The notes under the pieces were generated by a model, which did not search any database, was not told where the DNA came from, and saw nothing but the letters and a program-made list of their open reading frames with translations. Below, in pieces: positions 57,209 to 64,000 of a stretch of 64,000 nucleotides of DNA (position 1 is its first letter; each line of letters begins with the position of its first letter). The translations under genes and the position numbers were made by a program. This DNA is from UBA1765 sp045615885. GTDB taxonomy: Bacteria; Fibrobacterota; Fibrobacteria; Fibrobacterales; Fibrobacteraceae. The stretch is taken from contig JAZLFR010000010.1 in NCBI GenBank assembly GCA_045615885.1, positions 37,824-101,823 of the forward strand, in the 5' to 3' direction.

Positions 57209-57609
57209 ATTTTAATCTACCCCAAAGAAAACGAAAGGATATGGGCATAGAAATGGGCCCTCTCATGGACATCGTGTTCATTTTGCTCATCTTCTTTGTT
57301 GTCACATCCAGCTTTACCCGCGAAACCGGCGTCGATGTTACAAAGCCGGAGGCTCAAAGCGCAAGCCAGCTCGAAAAAGAAAACATCCTTGTGGCAATAA
57401 CTCGCGAAGGAACAATCCACATCAATGAACGCCAGGTAGATCTGGTTTCACTTCAAGACATTTTGAAACAGACCCTTGCCAAGGCGCCGGACCGCGAAGC
57501 TGTCGTGATTGCCGACAAGGGGGCAGAAACTGGAGTGCTTGTGCAGGTGATAGATGCTTGCAATTTGGCCGGTGTAAAAAAGGTTTCAATCGCAGCGCAG
57601 TCTGATTAA
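57205..57609 (+). CDS. ExbD/TolR-family transporter subunit
   Basis: 134 residues. Short cytoplasmic N-terminus (NFNLPQRKRKDMG), single helix with the proton-carrying aspartate in MGPLMDIVFILLIFFVVTSS, then the periplasmic ExbD fold (DREAVVIADKGAETGVLVQV). Complete for the family. Translationally coupled to the upstream exbB. Confidence 0.94.
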   Translation: MNFNLPQRKRKDMGIEMGPLMDIVFILLIFFVVTSSFTRETGVDVTKPEAQSASQLEKENILVAITREGTIHINERQVDLVSLQDILKQTLAKAPDREAVVIADKGAETGVLVQVIDACNLAGVKKVSIAAQSD

Positions 57610-57610
57610 C

Positions 57611-58258
57611 ATGAAAAAGCTTTTTAAGAAAATTTCCAAGCGTTTGTTGATTTTATTCGCGGCTGTATTGAGTGCATTGCTGCTTGTATTTTCTGTTACG
57701 GTTGCAAACCTTTTCTTGACGGGTAAAATGTTCCAGGAAAAGAAATTCGTAAAGACAGAAGTGCAAGTGAAGAAGGTGGAGGAAGTCGAAAAGAAGGTGG
57801 AACAGAAAAAGCCTGCCCGCAAACCGAATCGCCAAAAATCCACTAGCCGTTCTCCAAAGGCTGGCCCCCGTTTTGCAATGAACCTTGCAGCTGCAAGTTT
57901 TGGCGGCGGTGCGGCAATCAGCGAAGAACTTGTATCAAACTTCCGCGGAGGAGCTCTCGGCTCAGAAGAAGGCGATGTCGATAAAAAGCCAAATAGCAGG
58001 GCCATGCCGAACTTCCAGGTTCCTCCGCAAATTCGCGACAGGGAAATAGATGCAACGCTTCGTTTAAGTTTTTGCGTAGATGCTTCTGGGCATGTGTACG
58101 ATATCCGCATTCTCGAAGAAACTCCTGCAGGTTCTGGACTTGCTGCTGCCGGCAAGGAGGCTTTAGGCCGAATGATGTTTGAGCCTGCAGAAAAAGCAGG
58201 CAAGGCGGTGCCGTTCTGCGGCATGGAACAACCGTTCGAAGTGAAGTTTAGGGATTAG
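57611..58258 (+). CDS. TonB family energy transducer
   Basis: 215 residues. N-terminal helix (LLILFAAVLSALLLVFSVTV), Lys/Glu-rich periplasmic spacer (VQVKKVEEVEKKVEQKKPAR), Gly-rich segment, then a TonB C-terminal domain (about 145-215; DATLRLSFCVDASGHVYDIR, EALGRMMFEPAEKAG). It transfers energy from ExbB/ExbD to TonB-dependent receptors such as the one at 49989. It lies 1 bp after exbD. Confidence 0.9.
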   Translation: MKKLFKKISKRLLILFAAVLSALLLVFSVTVANLFLTGKMFQEKKFVKTEVQVKKVEEVEKKVEQKKPARKPNRQKSTSRSPKAGPRFAMNLAAASFGGGAAISEELVSNFRGGALGSEEGDVDKKPNSRAMPNFQVPPQIRDREIDATLRLSFCVDASGHVYDIRILEETPAGSGLAAAGKEALGRMMFEPAEKAGKAVPFCGMEQPFEVKFRD

Positions 58259-58261
58259 CGG

Positions 58262-59302
58262 ATGAAAGACGTAAGATTTAAAACGAAAGTTTTGGCTTTA
58301 GCCTTTTTGGTGCCTTTTTTAATGGGGGCTCAGTCTGGCGACGATATCCTCGGTCGAGCAAATGCGCTTTACAAAGAGGGCCGTTACAAGCAGGCCGAAA
58401 TTCTGTACCGTAAAGCTGCTGCCCGTGGCGTAGATCAGGTAGTTGTGTCTTTCAATATTGGCAACTCGCTTTTCCAGAGTTCACAATATGCAGAGGCTGC
58501 CGCCGCCTACCGAAAGGCGGTAGATTATTCCGAAGGCAAGTTCGCTCCAGCCCTATTCAATCTTGCTTCAGTTTATTTCCGTTTGAAAGCTTACCCGGAA
58601 TGCATCGCGACATACCGTCGTGCGCTGAAACTTGAACCAGAAAATGTTTCTGGCTGGCTCTACCTTGGCGAAGCATATTCCAAGACAGGTGACAAGATGG
58701 GTGCCTTGCAGGCAATCGAAAAAGCTTATCGCCTAGACAAGTCCGACATCAGCATCGTTTACCAGCTTTCCGAAGCAAACATTTCGTTGGAAGATTTCGA
58801 CAGCGCCGTGCGCATTGTGCGTGACGGCTATGCGGCCCACCCAGAAGAAACGGACTTCCTGATTTACCTGGGCGATGTATATCGCATGGAAAATAAATTT
58901 GATGAAAGCGCTAGTGCCTACCGCGAGGCTTTGGGAATCCATCCTGATGATGTGAATACGCTTTACAAACTGGCTGATGTTCTTGTAGAAGATGACAAGC
59001 CGTTTGTCGCGATGGATGTGCTTACGAATATTTTGAACATCAAACCGGATTTTTCTGATGCTGCAATTTTCCTGGGCAACCTTGCCTACGACGCAAAGTT
59101 CTGGGAACGCGCAGAAAACGCCTACGAAATGGCCGCACGGGCGTATAATGTCGAAGCCATTTTTGGATTCAAAAATCTTTCGTACGAAGCAAAAATGCAA
59201 AAGCGAATAGATGAGGCCCGTCGCTATTTGACTTTGGCCAAAAAATATTATCCAAACGATAAAACAATCGATGCTGAAATGCTCGATTTGCAAGAAGAAT
59301 GA
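58262..59302 (+). CDS. TPR protein of the Ton operon
   Basis: 346 residues. Signal sequence (LALAFLVPFLMGAQSG), then about eight tetratricopeptide repeats (NALYKEGRYKQAEILYRKAA, YRRALKLEPENVSGWLYLGE). TPR proteins commonly close Ton operons of this layout and may organise the complex in the periplasm. It starts 3 bp after tonB. A short hairpin (59317-59337) follows. Confidence 0.85.
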   Translation: MKDVRFKTKVLALAFLVPFLMGAQSGDDILGRANALYKEGRYKQAEILYRKAAARGVDQVVVSFNIGNSLFQSSQYAEAAAAYRKAVDYSEGKFAPALFNLASVYFRLKAYPECIATYRRALKLEPENVSGWLYLGEAYSKTGDKMGALQAIEKAYRLDKSDISIVYQLSEANISLEDFDSAVRIVRDGYAAHPEETDFLIYLGDVYRMENKFDESASAYREALGIHPDDVNTLYKLADVLVEDDKPFVAMDVLTNILNIKPDFSDAAIFLGNLAYDAKFWERAENAYEMAARAYNVEAIFGFKNLSYEAKMQKRIDEARRYLTLAKKYYPNDKTIDAEMLDLQEE

Positions 59303-59316
59303 AAATTTATATCTTT

Positions 59317-59341
59317 GCCTTGAATTTTAATTAAGGCTTTT
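59317..59341 (+). terminator. Short hairpin after the Ton operon
   Basis: GCCTTGAATT, TT, AATTAAGGC then TTTT, immediately before the next ATG. Weak terminator or leader hairpin. Confidence 0.5.
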
Positions 59342-60604
59342 ATGTCGCGTCAAATCATTCAGACTACAGTTCTTGACAACGGAATCACCGTCGTTACCGA
59401 TTCCATGCCGTCGGCCCATTCCACTGCACTTGGCGTTTGGCTTCCCCGTGGATCCCGCCATGAAGGTGCTGACGAAAGCGGGGCCAGCCACTTTTACGAA
59501 CATCTCGTATTCAAGGGCACAAAGAACCGTTCCGCATTCGAAATCGCAAGCTCTCTGGAAGATCGAGGCGGCATGCTCGAAGCCTATACGACAAGGCAGG
59601 AAACTGGTTTTTACGCACAGGTTGTTCCTTCCGATGCTGGTCTTGCCCTGGAAGTAATTTCCGACATGCTCATGCATCCGCTCTTCGACAAGAAGGACTT
59701 TGAGAAGGAGCGTAAGGTAATCATCGAAGAAATCCGCAGCTACGAAGACATTGCCGAAGAATGCGTGGGCGACCTCTTCTATGCAACGCACTATGAAGGA
59801 ACCGGTCTTGCAAGGCCTATCGCGGGCACCGCCAAAACGGTGCGCGCTTTGACAATCGACGACCTTTTGCGTTACCGCGAACAGGTGATTTCCGAAATAC
59901 CCCTTATTGTGTGCGCGACCGGTAAAATTGACCACGGTAAGTTTGTGGAACAATGCCTTAGGCACTTTGGTGAAAAGAAAAAGGGCTCAAAGAATTTGCC
60001 CACTGCCTACAAGGCGACTTCTGCCGAAAAGTATTCGTTCAAGCCAGATTTGCAGCAGAGCAATTTTGTGTGGGGGACAAGTTTTCCGTTTGAACGCGTC
60101 GATGAAAAGTTCCGTTACGCACTTTCGCTTTTCAATGTCGCCTTTGGCGGCGGCATGTCTTCCAGGTTGTTCCAGAAGATCCGTGAAGAACATGGCCTTG
60201 CCTATTCCGTCTATTCTACAATTGACGTGTTCAATGACAATTACGGATTTAGCGTTTCCATGGCAACCGACCCGAACCGTTTGGCCAAGGCGGCAGGCTT
60301 GATGAAAAACGAATTTGAACGCTTTCTGGAATCTGGCTTCGTTGCCTCGGAACTGGAACGCACCCGCCACAACATTTTGGGCTCCATGGCAATCGGTGCC
60401 GACAACACCGAAAAACGCCTTTTGCGCCTTGCGGAACATACGCTCCATTTCGGGGAATGCGTTACCATGGACGAAATGAAGAAGGGCATTTTGAACATCA
60501 CGGAGCAGGAAGTCGTGCAGTCACTTCGCGCGGCGTTCGAAAATGCAGACTTTGCTGCCGCGGTTGTAGCCCCGAAAGGCTCCCCGAAGCTCAAATTCCT
60601 TTAA
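59342..60604 (+). CDS. M16-family zinc protease (PqqL/processing-protease type)
   Basis: 420 residues. Inverted zinc motif HxxEH at His50-Glu53-His54 (SHFYEHLVFKGT), third ligand about 76 residues later in RKVIIEEIRSYED (Glu129/130), and the second M16 domain with GGGMSSRLFQKIREEHGLAY. No signal peptide, so cytoplasmic. It cleaves peptides or precursor proteins. Independent of the Ton operon by function, but close behind it. Confidence 0.92.
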   Translation: MSRQIIQTTVLDNGITVVTDSMPSAHSTALGVWLPRGSRHEGADESGASHFYEHLVFKGTKNRSAFEIASSLEDRGGMLEAYTTRQETGFYAQVVPSDAGLALEVISDMLMHPLFDKKDFEKERKVIIEEIRSYEDIAEECVGDLFYATHYEGTGLARPIAGTAKTVRALTIDDLLRYREQVISEIPLIVCATGKIDHGKFVEQCLRHFGEKKKGSKNLPTAYKATSAEKYSFKPDLQQSNFVWGTSFPFERVDEKFRYALSLFNVAFGGGMSSRLFQKIREEHGLAYSVYSTIDVFNDNYGFSVSMATDPNRLAKAAGLMKNEFERFLESGFVASELERTRHNILGSMAIGADNTEKRLLRLAEHTLHFGECVTMDEMKKGILNITEQEVVQSLRAAFENADFAAAVVAPKGSPKLKFL

Positions 60605-60709
60605 AAAATTGATAGTTGCTTTGAAAAATTATGCAAACATCGCTCTTTTGCCGTAATAAAATTGTACTTTAACGGCACGTTTATTTAACATCATAATAAA
60701 GGGAATCTT

Positions 60710-61441
60710 ATGATCAACGTTAAAGGCAAATGGGCTCTTGTAACTGGCGGTGCACGAGGTGTAGGTCGCCAGATTGCACTCCAGATGGCTGGTCTCGGCT
60801 GCAACCTGATTTTGCAGAGCCGCTCCGTAGAACATTCCGAACGCGTGGCAAACGAAGTTCGCGCCATGGGTGTCGAAGCCATTTCTGTCGAATGTGACCT
60901 CGAATCTCCTGTATCCATCAGCAAGATGCTTCAGAAGATTGATGAAACTGGCAAGAACGTAGAACTCGTTTTCAACAATGCCGGTTTGATGTCCAAGTAT
61001 CACGCTGACTATTTCCAGTATGAAATTGAAGATTACCGCCAGGCTTTTGCTGTTAACTGCCTTGGCCCAATCATGATCGCCTACCACTTCCTTCCGAAGA
61101 TGGTCAAGAACGGTTTTGGCCGCATGCAGCTTACCACAAGCGGCATCGCCAAGGAACCGGAACTTCAGGCTTATGCTTGCGCAAAGGCTGCCCTCGACAA
61201 GTTTGTTCGCGACTTCTCCGTAAAGATCGAAGGTACCGATGTCATGATGAACTTGATGGACCCGGGTTGGCTCCGTACAGATCTTGGCGGCCCGAATGCC
61301 CCTAACGCCGTAGAATCCGTTGTGCCGGGTGCTCTTGTCGGCGTTCTCCTCGATGACAAGAAGAGCGGTCGCTGGTTCAGCGCTCAGGATTATGTCGGCC
61401 TCTCCATTGAAGATGCCGTTGCCAAGGGCGCAGAAAAGTAA
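60710..61441 (+). CDS. Short-chain dehydrogenase/reductase
   Basis: 243 residues. Classical SDR: cofactor motif TGGARGVGRQIALQMAG (residues 12-28), NNAG motif, catalytic Tyr and Lys in YACAKAALDKFVRDFS, and downstream MDPGWLRTDLGGP. NAD(P)-dependent oxidoreduction of an unknown substrate. Single gene with its own terminator at 61465. Confidence 0.88.
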   Translation: MINVKGKWALVTGGARGVGRQIALQMAGLGCNLILQSRSVEHSERVANEVRAMGVEAISVECDLESPVSISKMLQKIDETGKNVELVFNNAGLMSKYHADYFQYEIEDYRQAFAVNCLGPIMIAYHFLPKMVKNGFGRMQLTTSGIAKEPELQAYACAKAALDKFVRDFSVKIEGTDVMMNLMDPGWLRTDLGGPNAPNAVESVVPGALVGVLLDDKKSGRWFSAQDYVGLSIEDAVAKGAEK

Positions 61442-61464
61442 TTTTCTCAGAAAGCGGAATTTTA

Positions 61465-61497
61465 GGAACGACTACATTTTTGCGTGGTCGTTCTTTT
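61465..61497 (+). terminator. Terminator of the SDR gene
   Basis: GGAACGACTAC, loop ATTTTTGC, GTGGTCGTTCTTTTCT. Confidence 0.82.
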
Positions 61498-61597
61498 CTA
61501 TTTTAGGGCTGAAATTTGATTGCGTAAAATTGCATGGCTGTAGAACTGGCAATTTCTGCGTTGCTGAAAATGCATGGTGTCTTGATGCCTTCAATTT

Positions 61598-61624
61598 GTC
61601 ATTGCGAGCGTAGCGCGGCAATCT
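61598..61624. repeat. Short REP-like palindrome half (GTCATTGCGAGCG ... GCGGCAATCT)
   Basis: Contains the GTCATTGCGAGC and GCAATC blocks facing each other over 27 bp. Related to the longer copy at 3596-3661. Confidence 0.55.
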
Positions 61625-61644
61625 AAAAAAGAAAAGGATTAATT

Positions 61645-62997
61645 ATGGAATTTGATTCTTGCGTCGGTATTTTAGGCTTTGGTGTAGAAGGCCAGAGCAC
61701 GCTCCGTTTTCTTCTTCGCGAAGGTGCGACAAAAATTGTTGTGATGGATAAAAATTCTGTGGTGCTTCCAGAAATTCCTGCGAGTGTTACTGTGAAGGTC
61801 GTGAGTGGCGAAAATTATCTTGATGGTCTCTCTGAATGCAGTATCGTAGTCCGCTCTGCGGGCATCTATCCCATGAGCCCAGAACTTTTCAAGTTCCAGC
61901 GTGATGGCGGTGATCTTACAAGCCAGGCTGAAATTTTCTTTGAAGCTGTAGAGGAATCTTCCATTATCGGTGTTACGGGAACTCTTGGCAAGGGTTCTAC
62001 CGTGAGCATGATCCGCCACATTTTGAATGCCGCCGGCGAACCATGCGTAATCGGAGGCAACTTCGGGGTTCCGATGCTTGATCTGCTTGCCGATGCCGAC
62101 CAGGATCGAATCAACATTCTTGAACTTTCCTCATTCCAGCTTATGACTCTTTCCTCATCGCCGCATGTCGGCGTTGTGCTCAAGGTCTCTTCTGAACATT
62201 TGGATTGGCACAAGACTGTCGAAGAGTATCGTGATGCAAAGGCAAATCTCGTGCGTTACCAAAAACGTAATGATGTTTGCGTTTTCTTCCAGGACGCGGA
62301 ACCTACAAAAAACATTGCCGCAAATTCCTCTGGGCAAAAATTTTCATTCGGCCATTACAAAGGTGCTACAGTCTGGATTGATGGAGAAACACTTCGCTTG
62401 GGCGATGCTGAACTCCGCTTGAGCGATTGCAAAACCCGTGGAGTTTACCAGCTCGAAAACATGGCTGCGGCAACTCTCGCAACGCTTGCTGTCGGCATCG
62501 ATGTCAATACGATTTTTGAAGCATTGAAAACTTACGAAACGCTCCCGCTCCGCATGGAATTCCGCGGCGAAATTGCAGGCATTGAATTCTACAATGACTC
62601 TTACGCAACTCGCCCAGATGCAACGATGGCTGCAGTCAAGAGCATGAAGCGTCCGTTCTCCTTGATTTTGGGTGGTTCCGAAAAGAATGCAGACTTTGCT
62701 GAAATGTTCGATGTGATTGCTGCTCTTGAAAATTTGAAGTGCATCCAGTTCATTGGCGCTACTGCAGAACGCATGAAGGCTGCTGCCGAGGCGTCTTCCG
62801 TAAAGGTGCCAATGGAAATTTTCCCGACGCTTGAAGCCGCTTTTGAACGAGCCGTTCAAATCGGTCGCGGAGGTACTGTGCTTATGTCTCCGGCTTGTGC
62901 GTCCTTTGGCTTGTTCAAAAACTACAAGGTTCGTGGTGAAGTATTCAACAAGCTGGTTGAAGGCTTTCGTGCAAAGCATACGAGCAATGTGAATTAA
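61645..62997 (+). CDS. murD: UDP-N-acetylmuramoylalanine--D-glutamate ligase
   Basis: 450 residues. N-terminal Rossmann domain (GILGFGVEGQSTLRFL), ATP-binding P-loop GVTGTLGKGSTVSMI (the family has GTNGKST), ELSSFQLMTL for the UMA substrate, central HxDWH-like SEHLDWHKTVEEYRDAK, and the C-terminal domain with LPLRMEFRGEIAGIEFYNDS and SPACASFGLFKNYKVRGE. It adds D-glutamate to UDP-MurNAc-alanine in peptidoglycan synthesis, cytoplasm. Not in a division-cell-wall cluster here. Confidence 0.95.
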   Translation: MEFDSCVGILGFGVEGQSTLRFLLREGATKIVVMDKNSVVLPEIPASVTVKVVSGENYLDGLSECSIVVRSAGIYPMSPELFKFQRDGGDLTSQAEIFFEAVEESSIIGVTGTLGKGSTVSMIRHILNAAGEPCVIGGNFGVPMLDLLADADQDRINILELSSFQLMTLSSSPHVGVVLKVSSEHLDWHKTVEEYRDAKANLVRYQKRNDVCVFFQDAEPTKNIAANSSGQKFSFGHYKGATVWIDGETLRLGDAELRLSDCKTRGVYQLENMAAATLATLAVGIDVNTIFEALKTYETLPLRMEFRGEIAGIEFYNDSYATRPDATMAAVKSMKRPFSLILGGSEKNADFAEMFDVIAALENLKCIQFIGATAERMKAAAEASSVKVPMEIFPTLEAAFERAVQIGRGGTVLMSPACASFGLFKNYKVRGEVFNKLVEGFRAKHTSNVN

Positions 62998-63016
62998 AAC
63001 CGTTTAGAGCAAAGCG

Positions 63017-63057
63017 AAAAGAGCTCGCCGTTTTTTTTGCGGCGAGCTCTTTTTGTT
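63017..63057. terminator. Bidirectional terminator
   Basis: AAAAGAGCTCGCCG, T-run loop, CGGCGAGCTCTTTTTG between murD and the convergent rubrerythrin gene. Confidence 0.92.
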
Positions 63058-63627
63058 TTACCAGTTTTCTGCAAGCAATTCGAAGTGCGCTTGAGGGTGG
63101 TTGCATGCTGGGCAAATTTCGGGAGCATATTCTCCTTCATGCAGGTAGCCACAGTTGCGGCAGCGCCAAATTACCTTGCCGTTTCTCTTGAACACTTTTC
63201 CGTTTTTAAGATTTTCGTACAGGGTGCGGTAGCGTTTTTCGTGCTCTCTTTCTGAGACGCAAATGTGCTCAAATACTTCTGCGATTTCAACAAAGCCTTC
63301 CTTGCGAGCTACTCGTGCGAACTCCGGGTAGAGTAGCGTGCATTCTTCGTGTTCGCCATCTGCAGCGAACTTTAAGTTATCTAAAGTGCTGCCTTTAAAG
63401 CCTGCCGGGAATGAAGCTGTAATTTCGCATGTGCCGCCTTCCAAAAATTTCCAGAAGCGTTTGGCGTGTTCTTTTTCGTGCCCAGCTGTTTCTTCGAAAA
63501 TTGCGGCCATTTGCTCGAGACCTTCTTTTTTCGCAATGCTTGCGAAATAAGTGTAGCGGTTGCGTGCTTGTGATTCACCGGCAAAAGCTTGCATCAGGTT
63601 CTTTTCTGTTTGTGTGCCTTTAATCAT
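63058..63627 (-). CDS. Rubrerythrin
   Basis: 189 residues. Ferritin-like di-iron domain with the ligands in LMQAFAGESQARNRYTYFAS, FEETAGHEKEHAKRFWKFL, EFARVARKEGFVEIAEVFEH, ICVSEREHEKRY, then a C-terminal rubredoxin domain WRCRNCGYLHEG and CPACNHP. It reduces hydrogen peroxide in anaerobes. AAAGGAG precedes the ATG. Faces murD across a shared terminator. Confidence 0.96.
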   Translation of the reverse strand: MIKGTQTEKNLMQAFAGESQARNRYTYFASIAKKEGLEQMAAIFEETAGHEKEHAKRFWKFLEGGTCEITASFPAGFKGSTLDNLKFAADGEHEECTLLYPEFARVARKEGFVEIAEVFEHICVSEREHEKRYRTLYENLKNGKVFKRNGKVIWRCRNCGYLHEGEYAPEICPACNHPQAHFELLAENW

Positions 63628-64000
63628 GTTAACTCCTTTGTTGTTTTCAATCTATCAAGTGTAAAAATGTGAGTGCAAGGCAAAAAAAGACCTAAAAATG
63701 TGCAAGTTGCCATGTTTGTGCGCTTGAGAAGGGTATTTTTGCATGTTTCACCCCCTGTTTTGGGAGGATGTTTTTTTTATTGTTCAAAAAAAATGTTGAT
63801 AGAATGTAAAGATTGTGTTTTGAAAGTAGCAAATAAGTCGTTTTCATCAAAAAAAGTGAAAAAAAGTGAAATTTTTTCATTTGGAGGCCTTGCCAAGGCC
63901 GCAGGAATTTCTATAATTGGGCGCGTTCCGATGAGGCGCGAGTCTCTGAAGGATCTCTGGCCCGAGCGGCCGGACGGGTTTTTTGAAGTGAACGGAGATA
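63628..64000. other. Intergenic region and leader of a gene beyond the window
   Basis: No complete gene. The minus-strand side holds the rubrerythrin promoter region. On the plus strand a strong promoter at 63890 precedes a GC-rich leader that contains GGCC-CGAGC-GGCC and a run of T, ending with GGAG just before the window edge. Confidence 0.5.
63890..63917 (+). promoter_or_regulatory. Strong sigma-70 promoter
   Basis: TTGCCA, 16-bp spacer, TATAAT. The -35 overlaps a perfect inverted repeat GGCCTT-GCC-AAGGCC (63886-63900), possibly an operator. Confidence 0.7.

Overview
The window looks like the chromosome of an anaerobic, fibre-degrading Gram-negative bacterium of the Fibrobacter group. The evidence is secreted GH5 and GH9 cellulases and a clan GH-A hydrolase with a CBM6-like module, poly-serine linkers, basic or sorting-type C-terminal tails, a FISUMP-like protein, a DUF4954 protein, a complete Ton system, and the oxygen-defence proteins desulfoferrodoxin and rubrerythrin. 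The genus is inferred from these families; no rRNA gene is present to test it. I found no tRNA, rRNA or CRISPR array.

Layout. 1-6.3 kb: a Bat (aerotolerance) operon (DUF58, BatD-like, two VWA proteins, two BatC-like proteins), interrupted by genes for 23S-rRNA-intervening-sequence-type four-helix-bundle proteins and by many tandem repeats with a 7-bp period. 6.4-12.8 kb: a hybrid histidine kinase, then a GtrA / FAD-oxidoreductase / membrane glycosyltransferase operon. 12.8-19.5 kb: the conserved rpmH-rnpA-yidD-yidC cluster between a GH5 and a GH9 cellulase gene. 19.5-31.1 kb: accessory DNA with uncharacterised proteins, an SLOG protein, an AbiEii-like remnant, a HaeIII-like restriction-modification pair, an Rpn-family nuclease, three copies (one intact, two decayed) of a membrane metalloprotease-like gene sharing duplicated promoters, and rmuC. 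31.2-35.1 kb (minus strand): two sigma factors, two small unknown proteins and a DEAD-box helicase. 35.8-46.4 kb: a glycoside hydrolase, a GT4 glycosyltransferase coupled to a degenerate GGDEF-like protein, DUF4954, an M48-like protease, desulfoferrodoxin, a GltD-like oxidoreductase, an expansin-like lipoprotein and a DUF4874/DUF4832 protein. 46.6-59.3 kb: a long plus-strand run of ECF sigma factor, putative anti-sigma factor, caspase-like protease fused to a surface-repeat/barrel region, TonB-dependent receptor, lipoprotein, DUF3450, two ExbB proteins, ExbD, TonB and a TPR protein. 59.3-64 kb: M16 protease, SDR, murD, rubrerythrin and a strong promoter for a gene beyond the right edge.

The most unusual points are these. 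(1) Dispersed heptanucleotide tandem repeats, often lying between a ribosome binding site and a signal-peptide-coding region, and a four-helix-bundle gene enclosed by a 21-bp inverted repeat built from a repeat core that also occurs alone elsewhere. (2) The 1-bp-overlapping ECF sigma / anti-sigma / caspase-barrel operon leading into a Ton system. (3) An rnpA without an ATG, GTG or TTG start that could give a full-length protein. (4) Tandem divergent sigma factors with a structured leader. (5) A repeated promoter module in front of decaying paralogues.
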